Below are positions 35,213 to 44,110 of a DNA stretch of 64,000 nucleotides, one piece after another. This DNA comes from an uncultured Acetatifactor sp. (lineage in GTDB: Bacteria; Bacillota; Clostridia; Lachnospirales; Lachnospiraceae), in contig CAJTZD010000001.1 in assembly GCA_910584235.1 (NCBI GenBank), positions 238,962 to 302,961 of the forward strand, read 5' to 3'. Within the stretch, counting starts at the first letter, position 1. Every line of letters begins with the position of its first letter. The notes beneath the pieces are model-generated. The model made no database searches. It saw nothing but the letters and a program-made list of their open reading frames with translations, and was not told where the DNA came from. A program made the position numbers and the translations under genes.

Positions 35213-36214
35213 TCAGAGACATATAAAAACAAAGTATATCGCATATCCCGCCAGCATGGCGATTCCGCCAGGGCGTCCCAGTTTACGGCCCTTTACGCTG
35301 CAGGCCAGGAGCAATACGCCCGCTGCCGCCGCAGTCCACATATCGGCCTGAAACTGCGCCGAAAAGGGCACGGGCGTAATCAACGCGGATATGCCTACCA
35401 CAAAGAGGATGTTAAAGATATTGCTCCCCACGATATTGCCGATAGCGATGTCCGCATTGCCTTTGGCTGCGGCGGACACGGAGGTGAACAGCTCCGGCAG
35501 AGAGGTGCCCAGGGCCACGATGGTAAGGCCGATGAAGCGCTCGCTCATGCCGAAGAGCCTGGCCAGATCGGTGGCAGCGTCCACTGCAATGCGGCTGCCC
35601 AGGACAATCATGGCAAGGCCGGCCAAAGTGCTCAGAACAGGCTGCCATAGCCTGCCTTTCCTGACAGACGCAGCAACCAGGGTACCCGAAACCGCGGCTT
35701 TGGGACCGGAAGAGGGATGTTCCTGCCCGGGCGCGGAACCGTCGGATTCCGGAAAGCCGTTCTTCTTCGACATCCACAGCAGATAGCTCACATAGGCCAG
35801 AAACAATATCGTCAGCACTACGCCCTCCCAGAGTCCGATGTTTCCGCCTGTCCCCTGAAACAGCAGCAACAATGTGATCGCAATCATAAACGGAATATCA
35901 CGGAATAATGTGTGTGCCGAGACCGCCAGAGGAGCCACCACAGAGGAAAGCCCCAGAATGATCAGAATGTTCAGGATATTGCTCCCCACGATGTTTCCGA
36001 TGGTGATGTCGGCATTTCCCTTTAAGGCGGCCGTTATACTCACCGCCGCCTCAGGGGCGCTGGTGCCCATGGCCACAATGGTCAGACCGATGACCAGCTG
36101 GGGAATGCCCAGCCGCCCCGCGATATCGGAGGCGCCGTCCACGAAGCGGTCTGCCCCCTTTACCAGCATCACGAATCCCAGAACCAACAATAACAATGAC
36201 AGTACCATTTCCAT
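35213..36214 (-). CDS. CaCA family sodium/calcium-type cation antiporter
   Basis: 333 residues with about 10 helices. The alpha-1 repeat (GADRFVDGASDIAGRLG, AMGTSAPEAAVSITAALKGN, GNIVGSNILNILIILG) and the alpha-2 repeat (ALGTSLPELFTSVSAAAKGN, GNIVGSNIFNILFVVG) are the ion-binding signatures. ATG 36214 is chosen because AAAGGAGG lies upstream; an open frame upstream to 36322 overlaps the riboswitch 3' end. It exports a divalent cation against Na or H. The yybP-ykoY element in its leader suggests manganese is a physiological signal and perhaps the cargo. Confidence 0.92.
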   Translation of the reverse strand: MEMVLSLLLLVLGFVMLVKGADRFVDGASDIAGRLGIPQLVIGLTIVAMGTSAPEAAVSITAALKGNADITIGNIVGSNILNILIILGLSSVVAPLAVSAHTLFRDIPFMIAITLLLLFQGTGGNIGLWEGVVLTILFLAYVSYLLWMSKKNGFPESDGSAPGQEHPSSGPKAAVSGTLVAASVRKGRLWQPVLSTLAGLAMIVLGSRIAVDAATDLARLFGMSERFIGLTIVALGTSLPELFTSVSAAAKGNADIAIGNIVGSNIFNILFVVGISALITPVPFSAQFQADMWTAAAAGVLLLACSVKGRKLGRPGGIAMLAGYAIYFVFICL

Positions 36215-36328
36215 CTCTACATTTCCTCCTTTTTCCGGAAACCGGCAGCCTTTGTCCTTTTTTGCAGTTTGGAAAGAATCCGGCCGACTTGCAAAAAAGC
36301 GAGCCTTTCGCTGCATAATCAATGTGCA

Positions 36329-36445
36329 ACAAAGTCTCGCTTCTTATTCACAGAGCCGGATTCCCCCGCCTGCGTCCTGCGCCGGGAGGGTATCGTATTG
36401 ACGGCAAGGTAAACATGGATCGCATCCATGCAAGCTACTCCCTTT
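36329..36445 (-). ncRNA. yybP-ykoY (manganese) riboswitch
   Basis: On the minus strand the RNA begins AAAGGGAGTAGC, continues with a CATGGATGCGATCCATG hairpin, then GCCGTCAATACGATACCC and a GC-rich helix (CCCGGCGCAGG), and ends GCGAGACTTTG. The opening GGGAGTAGC, the central CCGTCAA and the terminal GAGAC-CTTT-like segment match the yybP-ykoY consensus. This class senses Mn2+ and commonly controls cation exporters in Firmicutes. Regulation of the antiporter by attenuation or start-site access is inferred. Confidence 0.8.
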
Positions 36446-36454
36446 ATCAAGGTC

Positions 36455-36484
36455 AGTTTACCACAGGAAAATCTATCCTGTCAA
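36455..36484 (-). promoter_or_regulatory. Promoter of the riboswitch-antiporter transcript
   Basis: Read leftward: TTGACA (36484-36479), 18-base spacer, TAAACT (36460-36455). Transcription would begin a few bases before the AAAGGGAGTAGC start of the riboswitch. Confidence 0.7.
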
Positions 36485-36590
36485 TGGGAAATTTGGCTAC
36501 GAAATCGCATACGCAGATAGGGTACTGTTCTCGGCTTCGCTTCTCACAGCAACATAATGCACACATACAATAGAATTCAAAAGCAGAATT

Positions 36591-38684
36591 CTACTCATCG
36601 TTAGACAATCCCAGCTCCTGTCCCTGAGCATCGTAATAGCGTACCCTGACCGCCTCTGCCTCCTCTCTGGTCAGCACTCTGTCCCATTCAAAGACGAACA
36701 TATCCGGGACACTGTTGCCGGCTGCGAAGACGCTCTGTGTCTCTCCGCCCGCCTCCGCCGTGACGCCGGCCACATCCCTGCTGCTGGTTGCTGCAATGGT
36801 GACGCTATGGTCAAGGCTCCACTCCTCCCCTATGGTGATATAACCGTTGCTATCCGCAAAAGTCTGTCCTTTTTCAGGGGAGTCACTTCGAATCCGACCG
36901 AAGCCTGTGATTTTCCATCCCCCACCGGAAGCGAAATCTTTCCCAAACAGCGCAAAGCACTTTCTGCCTCTGTCGTCCAGAAAGCCTGTCAGCAGCCTGT
37001 CCGGCATGGCGTCCGATTCATAGAGCGCGAAAATCTGGGGATTCCTGTCGGAGCTCATGGAGGCGATCACCCCGGCCAGATATACCGTATCCCCGGATTC
37101 CGTATGCCGCTCCATACGCCAGAGGAAACGGATATGTTCCCCAAAATGCCCCTCTTTGCTGTCCGTCTCCCCGTAACAGGCCGCCAGAAGCACTTGGTTG
37201 CTGTCCGTCTGCACCACAAGGTAACAGGTCATTCCCTGGTAGGCAGCGCCGCTGTCCCGCTCCGTGTCCACCCGCCAGACCCGCTCCGCGCTCTCAAGGA
37301 GCCTGCGTGCCTCCTGGCTCAGGCCCGGAATGTTCGTCTCCGCGGCTGACTGCGCCTGTACCGTACTGCCCGCCTCCCACAGGCTGCCTGTCCGTGCGGC
37401 TTCCTGCTCCCGAGCAGTACCGCCCGCTTCTGCCTGTCTGCCCGCCTCCGCGGCGCCGGAGGGCCTGCTGCCCGCCTGTCCCAACTGCCCCTCCTCCAAA
37501 GAACCGAAAAGCCCCAAAAGCCCCTCTCCCGTCAGATCACTCTCATGAAACACCCCCACTCTGTTCCAGACCGGGTTGTTCCCCATAATGCCGCCGAAAT
37601 TGCGCTGCAGCAGCTCTGCCTCTGAGGTGATGATGAAATCCGGAGCATTGTCCGGCATATAGGCCGCATTATACCAGGGCGCGTCATAGAGGACTTCCGC
37701 CACAGTGTACCTGGCGCCGTATATACTGTCACTGTTTTTCGAGGCCACCGGGTCGGTGAGAAAGCAGGCTGCAGCAACGATGCATGCTATTACGGCGGTG
37801 ACCACGATCCAGAATGCCGGCTTTCTGTAGGACAGGATACCCTTTATCCGCTCTTTAATCCCCACTTCCCCAAATGCCAGAGGACAGGCGGAAATCCCCC
37901 GGTTCTTCAGGCTGCAGGAAAGGAGGGCATTGGCATAGATCTTCTTCTGTCCGTCCTCCATCCGCCTGACTACATACTCATCGCATGCCAATTCTATGTC
38001 CCGGCACAGCAGAATGTAGGCAACCCAGCACAGGGGCTGGAACCAGTAGACGGACAGAAGCAGGAACCCAAGAGGTTTCCACCAGTGGTCCCGCCGTCTG
38101 AGGTGTGCTTTCTCATGGGCTATGACGCAGGCGCTTTGAGGCTCCTGCAGATCCGATGGCAGATAGATCCGGGGAAAGAGGATGCCCAGGATAAAGGGAG
38201 TGCTCACGGCATCACAGAGCCAGATATTCTCCCGAAGCACCATGGCGGCGCGGACTTTCCGGCGCAGTCTCAGATAGCTGACCAGGGCGTAGAAAAGCAT
38301 GGCTGCCATTCCTGCCGCCCAGAGCCGGGAGGCGAGGAATACGGCTATCTGCATGGGATTGGCGCTCTCCCAAGGCTTCGGCGCAAGGGAGGAGGCGATA
38401 ACCGGATTCACCGCACTGTCCACGGCATCGATACCGCTGTGGATGACCGGCTCTGTGGCCAGGGTAATTTCCTGGGGCACGGTCTCAGCGCTGGGTATCA
38501 GACTCAGCACGCTTTCTATGGAAAAAGGACAGACCAGCCGAACGCCTACCAGAATCCACAGGGCGCATCCCAGGGCCTTTGGGGCTCTCTTCAGAAAAAT
38601 CCGCAGAAGCAATACTGCCAGGATGACCCAGCCGGCTGCGATTCCCATGTTAAGCAGTTTTAAAAACAATGCGTCCATATGCAT
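36591..38684 (-). CDS. BlaR1/MecR1-type M56 metallopeptidase sensor
   Basis: 697 residues. Four N-terminal membrane helices flank a zinc protease loop: HEKAHLRRRDH at residues 190-200 supplies HExxH, and ELACDEYVV at about 231-239 the third ligand region. One more helix at about 283-302 leads to a large extracytoplasmic part. That part is not a penicillin-binding domain: it has a Gln/Ala/Gly/Glu-rich stretch at about 395-440 and a beta-rich C-terminus. By family, ligand sensing outside triggers cytoplasmic proteolysis that relieves BlaI repression. The ligand here is unknown. It lies 46 bases after the BlaI gene. Confidence 0.88.
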   Translation of the reverse strand: MHMDALFLKLLNMGIAAGWVILAVLLLRIFLKRAPKALGCALWILVGVRLVCPFSIESVLSLIPSAETVPQEITLATEPVIHSGIDAVDSAVNPVIASSLAPKPWESANPMQIAVFLASRLWAAGMAAMLFYALVSYLRLRRKVRAAMVLRENIWLCDAVSTPFILGILFPRIYLPSDLQEPQSACVIAHEKAHLRRRDHWWKPLGFLLLSVYWFQPLCWVAYILLCRDIELACDEYVVRRMEDGQKKIYANALLSCSLKNRGISACPLAFGEVGIKERIKGILSYRKPAFWIVVTAVIACIVAAACFLTDPVASKNSDSIYGARYTVAEVLYDAPWYNAAYMPDNAPDFIITSEAELLQRNFGGIMGNNPVWNRVGVFHESDLTGEGLLGLFGSLEEGQLGQAGSRPSGAAEAGRQAEAGGTAREQEAARTGSLWEAGSTVQAQSAAETNIPGLSQEARRLLESAERVWRVDTERDSGAAYQGMTCYLVVQTDSNQVLLAACYGETDSKEGHFGEHIRFLWRMERHTESGDTVYLAGVIASMSSDRNPQIFALYESDAMPDRLLTGFLDDRGRKCFALFGKDFASGGGWKITGFGRIRSDSPEKGQTFADSNGYITIGEEWSLDHSVTIAATSSRDVAGVTAEAGGETQSVFAAGNSVPDMFVFEWDRVLTREEAEAVRVRYYDAQGQELGLSNDE

Positions 38685-38730
38685 ACCTCCTTGCCATTGC
38701 CCTGGCTCTTTCTTGGAATGCTCCTCTTAT

Positions 38731-39210
38731 TTATCCGTTTTCTTCCTTTCCGTTTGCCGTCCCGGCCTCCTTTCTCCCGTCGGTCTCATAGGCGTCGATC
38801 ATGCCGCGTATCTCCCGGATTTCTTCCCGGGACAGGCGCTTCTGGGAGGTGAACGCCGCAATGAACGCGGGCAGGGAGCCCTGGAATGTGTCCTCCACGA
38901 ATTTCCTGCTCTGGGCGGCGTGGAAATCCTGTCTGGATATCAGGGCTGTGACACATCCGTCCTGATTTTGAAATATGCCTCTCGCGCAAAGTTTTTTCAG
39001 CACGGTGTAGGTGGTGGATTTCTTCCAGCCCAGCTCCTCCCTGCAGAGCTTCACCAACTCCCCGGAGGTCAGCGGCTCCTCTCTCCAGATAATGTCTGCA
39101 AAGCGGGATTCCACCACCCCCAGCTTCGTATCCCCCAGGGGATTCTTCTTCTGTTTGGAGTGCTCCTCTTCCATGGAATATCTTTCTCTGATGGAATGTC
39201 TCTCTTCCAT
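38731..39210 (-). CDS. BlaI/MecI/CopY family repressor
   Basis: 159 residues. A winged-helix DNA-binding domain occupies about residues 28-95: LGVVESRFADIIWREEPLTS and GWKKSTTYTVLKKLCARGIF are the BlaI hallmark (the KKSTTYTVLKKL recognition helix). The C-terminal helices form the dimer domain. The first 25 residues are Glu/Lys-rich and unusual; a later ATG at 39174 is possible. It is expected to bind the twin palindrome just upstream and to be inactivated through the co-transcribed BlaR1-type protease. Confidence 0.92.
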   Translation of the reverse strand: MEERHSIRERYSMEEEHSKQKKNPLGDTKLGVVESRFADIIWREEPLTSGELVKLCREELGWKKSTTYTVLKKLCARGIFQNQDGCVTALISRQDFHAAQSRKFVEDTFQGSLPAFIAAFTSQKRLSREEIREIRGMIDAYETDGRKEAGTANGKEENG

Positions 39211-39300
39211 AAATATCCGTTCTCCCGCTCTTATGCTCTCATTCCCCGAGCCTATTTGCCCGGCCGCTTTTCAACTGCCAGTCCAATTTTATATAATATG

Positions 39301-39356
39301 TGGTCTATTTGTGATAGACCCACTATGAGTCTATCACAAATAGACCATTCTGTCAA
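39301..39356 (-). promoter_or_regulatory. Promoter with twin BlaI-type operators
   Basis: Two dyads GTCTAT-N5-ATAGAC lie at 39303-39319 and 39329-39345, and the two are inverted copies of each other (spacers TTGTG and CACAA). A leftward promoter TTGACA (39356-39351), 17 bases, TAGACT (39333-39328) overlaps the right dyad. A repressor bound there would block transcription of the blaI-blaR1 pair. Confidence 0.8.
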
Positions 39357-39390
39357 TCAAACATATGTTCCTTTAATGTCTTCCATGTCC

Positions 39391-41355
39391 TCAGTCCCGC
39401 ACCACTGTCCGCCTGGCGATCAGGTAAGACGCCGTGTAGTACAGCAGGTACAGCAAGGCCGTCACCCCCGCCACGATGCCCGCAATCAGCCACACCACTT
39501 CCGCGGAGGCCTCCATCCCCTCCATGCGCATCACATGGGCCCCAAAAGCGGCCACAGGAATGCTCAGGGCCATGGGCAGGGCAAAGGGCGCGATGAAGAA
39601 GACAAAGGTCTGCCAGAACAGCGCCCTGGCCTGCTCCCGCTCCCCCATTCCCAGCCGGAACAGGATTTCGTACCGCCCCTTATCCTCCCCCAGGCCCGAG
39701 AGGGTCTTCAGCGCCAGGATGGCCATGGCCAGCAGCAGGAACACAGCCGACGCGAACAGCGCGCCCACCACCAGGATGGCCGACACACCGTTCTCCTCCT
39801 GCCTGTGGTATTCCCGGATCTCGAACGCAAGCCTCCTGCCCGTCTGCCTGTTTTCGCCCGCCTGCGCAGAAAGCAGCCGCGACAGCTCCCTGTGCAGGCC
39901 GATTCCGTCAAATCTGCTCTTTTCCGTGAGATAAGCCCTGCTCTCTTCCACGCACTCCATATCCGCCACTGCCTCGTCCGGCACCACCACATAGAAATAC
40001 AGATAGCTGATCTTCGGATAATCCGTCCGACAGCTATGGAACGTATAGGATTTCCCCCCATGCTCCCAGACCATGTCCGACCAGTCCGGCTCCGCGGCCT
40101 CCCTGCTCGTGCACACGATCATGAACTGCCCCTCCAGCGCCACCGGCTCTGCCCCCAGGGGGGCCATCAACGCATTGAAGTCGCTGACCGGCATGAAGCT
40201 GTCATTGGGCGCCATCCGCTCCTCGTACCACCCGGTGCGGCTGTAGAACTCCTGTTCTCCGGTCTCAAAAGTGCGCCACAATACCTTTCTCCGGATTCCC
40301 GCGTATTCCCGGATAAGGCTTTCCGCCAGCTCCGCTTCGCTCTTCCGATCGTTACTGACGGAATAATACATGACATCATAGGGCCACGCCGCATGCAGAG
40401 CCTCCTCCTGGCCCGCTTTCTGGATGAATGAGAAATTCGTCCCCGCCACGGCCAGGCTCATCAACAGCGCCAGGCACCCGAACATGACGGAATTGGCGCT
40501 GAGGTTTCCCGAGAGCTGGCGCAGCACGAAAGTGTTGGCCCCCCGGCTGCAGAACCCCGGACGGCGCAGCAGGAGGAAGACGACGCTTTTCGCGGCTCCC
40601 ATATGGAACAGCATCACGCATAGGATAAAGCCCGCCAGCAGAGACTCCATGCTGTCCACTGTCCCGCCCCTTAAGGATATGTCCACACTCCTCCAGAATT
40701 GGATGCCGCAGGCCGCCATCCCGCCAAGGGCCGCCACCGTCGCCAGGAACCACAGGCCCGGGCGCTTCACCCGCTTCTCCACTTTCTTTTCCCCGTGAAT
40801 CAGGTCATAGATTGCCGCCCGCCTCAGATAAATCCCGGAGGCCAGAGACGCCACCAGGAAAATCGCCGCCGTCAGCGCCACGGTGCGAAGCAGCCCCTCC
40901 AGGGAATAAGGCGACATGGAAAACTCCATCTCCAAAAGCTTCATCATCACCGCCATCAGCCCCTGGAACAGGAAGCCCCCCGCCAGAAGCCCTATCCCCA
41001 GGGCGATGCCGCAGATGACAAGGGTCTCCGCCAGAAACAGGCGCAGGATGTCCCGCCTGGTCATGCCCAGGGTCAGGTAGGTGCCGAATTCCCGCTTCCT
41101 GCGCTTCAGCAGAAAAGAAGTGGCGTAGCTGAGCACGAAAGCCACCACAAAGGAGATGGCCGCCACCAGGATTTTCAGAGCGGTCCCGGCACCCTCCCCC
41201 CGGTCCGCCAAGGCCGCCAGCTCCCTGCTGTAGATGACATTATTGACGGCGAACAGCAATGCCACCGTGAGGGACACTGTCATAAAATAAATCAGATAGC
41301 TGCCCACCTGCCGCTTCACGTTCCGGATTGCAAGATTAAGATACATCCGTCTCAC
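39391..41355 (-). CDS. FtsX-type ABC transporter permease (BceB-like)
   Basis: 654 residues with about ten helices: one near the N-terminus, three near residues 50-165, and others through to the C-terminus. A large extracytoplasmic domain (about residues 310-520) lies between helices 8 and 9, the arrangement of BceB-type peptide-antibiotic transporters. FGTYLTLGMTRRDILRLFLAET is the FtsX coupling segment. With the ATPase and two-component genes alongside, it probably senses and removes cell-wall-active peptides. It overlaps the ATPase gene by 20 bases. Confidence 0.92.
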   Translation of the reverse strand: MRRMYLNLAIRNVKRQVGSYLIYFMTVSLTVALLFAVNNVIYSRELAALADRGEGAGTALKILVAAISFVVAFVLSYATSFLLKRRKREFGTYLTLGMTRRDILRLFLAETLVICGIALGIGLLAGGFLFQGLMAVMMKLLEMEFSMSPYSLEGLLRTVALTAAIFLVASLASGIYLRRAAIYDLIHGEKKVEKRVKRPGLWFLATVAALGGMAACGIQFWRSVDISLRGGTVDSMESLLAGFILCVMLFHMGAAKSVVFLLLRRPGFCSRGANTFVLRQLSGNLSANSVMFGCLALLMSLAVAGTNFSFIQKAGQEEALHAAWPYDVMYYSVSNDRKSEAELAESLIREYAGIRRKVLWRTFETGEQEFYSRTGWYEERMAPNDSFMPVSDFNALMAPLGAEPVALEGQFMIVCTSREAAEPDWSDMVWEHGGKSYTFHSCRTDYPKISYLYFYVVVPDEAVADMECVEESRAYLTEKSRFDGIGLHRELSRLLSAQAGENRQTGRRLAFEIREYHRQEENGVSAILVVGALFASAVFLLLAMAILALKTLSGLGEDKGRYEILFRLGMGEREQARALFWQTFVFFIAPFALPMALSIPVAAFGAHVMRMEGMEASAEVVWLIAGIVAGVTALLYLLYYTASYLIARRTVVRD

Positions 41356-42115
41356 CTCCCAGCGCCGCGGACACGGACCAGATTTCCCGATACATCTCCT
41401 GTCTGCCCCTGTCTCCCCTGTGGATTTCGCTCCATATCTTCCCGTCCTTTAAAAACAGCACCCTGTCCGCATAGGAGCCCATGAGGGCATCGTGGGTGAC
41501 CATCAGGATGGTGGAGCCCAGGGAACGGTTCATCATCTGAAAGGTCTCCATCAGGTTCTTTGCGTTTGCCGAGTCCAGGGCTCCCGTGGGCTCGTCCCCT
41601 AGAATCAATGCCGGGTTCGCAATGAGGGCCCGGGCGCAGGCCGCCCGCTGGCGCTGCCCGCCGGAGAGCTCCCGGGGGAATTTGTCCAGCTGGTCCGCCA
41701 CCCCCAGGGCCTGTGCCACCCGCTTCAGCTCCCCTGCACTCTCCTGCGGGGGCAGCTTTTTCAGGTGCAGGGGCAGCACGATGTTCTCCCCGATCGTCAG
41801 TGTGTCCAGGAGATTGTACTCCTGAAAGATGAATCCCAGCCTGTCCCTGCGGAATGCGGAAAGGTCGTTCTCCCGCATCCCGGTGAGCCGCCTGCCCTCC
41901 ACGCGGATTTCGCCGGAACTTACCCTGTCGATTGTGGAGATTACGTTTAACAGGGTGCTCTTCCCGGAGCCGGACGCCCCCATGATGGCGGTGAACTCGC
42001 CCTTTTCCACATCGAAGGAGATGCCGTCCAGGGCTTTCGTGACCACGGCTCCGCTGCCGTAGTACTTTGTCACATTTTCGATTTCCAGAATTTTTTCCAT
42101 GTCCGTCTTTTCCAT
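41336..42115 (-). CDS. ABC transporter ATP-binding protein (BceA-like)
   Basis: 259 residues from ATG 42115 (GAGAGG eight bases upstream; a GTG three codons earlier is also open). Walker A is GASGSGKSTLLN, the signature is LSGGQRQRAACARAL, and Walker B is LILGDEPTGALD, followed by the switch histidine in VTHDALMGSYAD. This is the MacB/BceA type of subfamily. It powers the FtsX-type permease encoded just downstream. Confidence 0.95.
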   Translation of the reverse strand: MEKTDMEKILEIENVTKYYGSGAVVTKALDGISFDVEKGEFTAIMGASGSGKSTLLNVISTIDRVSSGEIRVEGRRLTGMRENDLSAFRRDRLGFIFQEYNLLDTLTIGENIVLPLHLKKLPPQESAGELKRVAQALGVADQLDKFPRELSGGQRQRAACARALIANPALILGDEPTGALDSANAKNLMETFQMMNRSLGSTILMVTHDALMGSYADRVLFLKDGKIWSEIHRGDRGRQEMYREIWSVSAALGGETDVS

Positions 42116-42236
42116 GTCTGTCACCTCTCTGTCCTTATCTTACCACAGGACAGAGGGGTTCGTTCTAACGGAAATCCTGTTTTTCCTTACGTTTTTGTAA
42201 GGGTATATCAAACGCGCCGAAAGGAGCATCCCGCAT

Positions 42237-43253
42237 TCAGCCTGTGCTCTGAAACCTCAGGCTGATGCATGTGAACTTCCCCGCTTCGGACTCTATGCCA
42301 AGGGATATTCCAAGCCGCCCGCACAGCTCCTGTACAATGTACAGCCCCATCCCGGTGCCGCCGGAGGCAGCGCTCCCCGGGGCTTTTGTCCTCGCGCAGC
42401 TTCCGGTGAAGCCCCGCTCCGTGACCCGGCGCAGCTCATGGGCGGGAATCCCGGGCCCGTTGTCACGGACCAGAATCGCGCCGTCCCTGGCCTGGATGCT
42501 TATCTGACAGCCAGGACAGTATTTCGCGCAGTTGATCAGAAGCTGCTTCAGCATAAAGCACACCGATTTCCTGTCCGAATAGACGGAGAAGTCCCCCTCC
42601 GCCTCCACGCTGATGCCTGCCCCTGTCAGCAGCTCCATCTGGCTCTTTACCGCCTCGCCTATGACATCCGATGCGGAGAACGAACGGATTTTCACATCTT
42701 TTTCTGCGGTGCGCAGTCTGGCATAGTACAATATGCTCTCTGTCAGGTTGTCCGCCCGCTTCAGTTCCCGGCGCAGCTTCCGCAGATCTCCCCCGTTGTC
42801 CAATATCAGGGAGCATGCCGTCAGCGGCGTCTTCATCTCATGGATCCAGCTCTCCACATAATCGCAGTACTCCTCCTTCTCCCTGCAGGCCTGCTCCGCC
42901 ACGCCCACGGCAGACCGGGACAGCTCCCGCATAATGCGAAAATACCGCCTCTCCAAAGCGCCCGCAGGCTTCGGTAGCACCTCCCCCAGCAGCCAGGTCT
43001 CCGGCAGATCCGAAAGGAGCTTTTCCAGTTCCTCCATCCGCTTCCCCTCCAGCAGGCCCACGGTCAGAAGCCAGAGCAGGATGGCTGCCAGATACGCCGC
43101 TGCCAGAACCCCGATCAGGGCTGCCCCCGTTCCCGCCACAGCCAGAACCATGCCAAAGCCAAGCCCTCCCATGCCAAGGAAGCAGAGCGTCACCGTTCTG
43201 GACTCGCAGGCGTCCGCAAAATAGTGAAAAACCGTTCTTATTTTCCTCCCCAT
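42237..43253 (-). CDS. Sensor histidine kinase (BceS-like)
   Basis: 338 residues. Two membrane helices (about residues 22-62) with almost no extracellular loop make this an intramembrane-sensing kinase. HisKA has the phosphorylated His in SWIHEMKTPLTAC. HATPase_c holds INCAKYCPG, DNGPGIP and GTGMGLYIVQELCGRL. Its start overlaps the regulator stop (TGATG). BceS-like kinases take their signal from the partner ABC permease, which fits the gene order regulator-kinase-ATPase-permease. Confidence 0.93.
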   Translation of the reverse strand: MGRKIRTVFHYFADACESRTVTLCFLGMGGLGFGMVLAVAGTGAALIGVLAAAYLAAILLWLLTVGLLEGKRMEELEKLLSDLPETWLLGEVLPKPAGALERRYFRIMRELSRSAVGVAEQACREKEEYCDYVESWIHEMKTPLTACSLILDNGGDLRKLRRELKRADNLTESILYYARLRTAEKDVKIRSFSASDVIGEAVKSQMELLTGAGISVEAEGDFSVYSDRKSVCFMLKQLLINCAKYCPGCQISIQARDGAILVRDNGPGIPAHELRRVTERGFTGSCARTKAPGSAASGGTGMGLYIVQELCGRLGISLGIESEAGKFTCISLRFQSTG

Positions 43254-43900
43254 CACAGCCGATACCCCACGCCCCGGACTGTCCGGATGCATTCTCCTGC
43301 CCCCACCTGCTTCAGCTTTTCCCGCAGCCGGTTCACATTCACATACAGCGTGTTCTCATCGATATACAGACTGTTCTGCCACAAATCCTCCACAATCTCC
43401 TCCTTGGCGCAGAGCCCTTTTCGCATAAGGCAGGCCAGGATCCGCGCCTCATTCTTCGTAAGTTCCGCCTCCTGTCCCTGATGCTCCACTGTAAGCTGCT
43501 CAAGATTCAGCGTCAGCCCTCTGACGGATAGCACGCAATCTCCGCTCCCCAAAGCGCCATGCCCGGACAGAGCGCCCCTCCGGGCTTTCAGAAGCCGCTC
43601 CATCCGGGCCAGCAGCACCGCGGAATGATAGGGCTTGCGGATGTAGTCGTCCGCGCCGACGCCAAAGCCCAGCAGCTCGTCCTCCGCAGACTCTCTCCCC
43701 GTGAGGAATATCACGGGCACGTCCGACTCTGTCCGAAGCCTGCGGCACAGCTCGAATCCGCTCTCCCCCGGCAGGTTCACGTCCAGCAGCGCCAGTTCGC
43801 AGGGCGGCCGGCCCACCACCTCGTATCCATTGGCCCGCAGAAGCAGTTTCAGCTCCTCCCGGACGCTCCTGTCATCCTCCACAACCAGTATCCTGTCCAT
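43253..43900 (-). CDS. OmpR-family response regulator (BceR-like)
   Basis: 215 residues from ATG 43900, which has GGGAGG upstream. The receiver domain (ILVVEDDRSVREELKLLLRA, LALLDVNLPGESG with the phosphoacceptor, IFLTGRE, YIRKPYHSAVL) is followed by a winged-helix DNA-binding domain (LTKNEARILACL, VEDLWQNS, VNRLREKLKQVG, VRGVGYRL). It is expected to activate the downstream ABC genes in response to the kinase. It is the first gene of the four-gene set. Confidence 0.94.
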   Translation of the reverse strand: MDRILVVEDDRSVREELKLLLRANGYEVVGRPPCELALLDVNLPGESGFELCRRLRTESDVPVIFLTGRESAEDELLGFGVGADDYIRKPYHSAVLLARMERLLKARRGALSGHGALGSGDCVLSVRGLTLNLEQLTVEHQGQEAELTKNEARILACLMRKGLCAKEEIVEDLWQNSLYIDENTLYVNVNRLREKLKQVGAGECIRTVRGVGYRL

Positions 43901-43968
43901 AAGCCTCCCTCCCGCCCTGACATCCTCTAAAATCGAACCTACAGAAACCATACCCTGTTACATTCTTT

Positions 43969-43998
43969 ATGGTAAAAGAACCACAGGGAAATTGTCAA
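43969..43998 (-). promoter_or_regulatory. Probable promoter of the BceRSAB-like operon
   Basis: Read leftward: TTGACA (43998-43993), 18-base spacer, TACCAT (43974-43969), 69 bases before the regulator ATG. The -35 is perfect and the -10 weak, as expected for an activator-dependent promoter. Confidence 0.4.
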
Positions 43999-44010
43999 CC
44001 TATCTTTCTG

Positions 44011-44040
44011 CAAAAGCCCCGCAGCCAGGCCGCGGGGCTT
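44011..44040 (-). terminator. Intrinsic terminator after serA
   Basis: Stem AGCCCCGC / GCGGGGCT (44015-44022 and 44032-44039) followed on the minus strand by TTTTGC. It lies about 70 bases past the serA stop and before the BceRSAB promoter. Confidence 0.7.
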
Positions 44041-44110
44041 CCGATTCCATTATTTTAAGATTACATCATTTTAAGGTTTCGTTATTTCAATATTTCGTCA
44101 TTTCAGACTT

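Larger units (their letters stand above)
36215..36590. other. Leader region of the cation antiporter gene
   Basis: This gene-free stretch holds, in transcription order on the minus strand, a promoter (36484-36455), a yybP-ykoY riboswitch (36445-36329), and about 110 bases leading to the antiporter start. From 36490 to 36590 nothing else is recognised except a short dyad near 36570-36590 that could end the convergent-side transcript. Confidence 0.6.
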
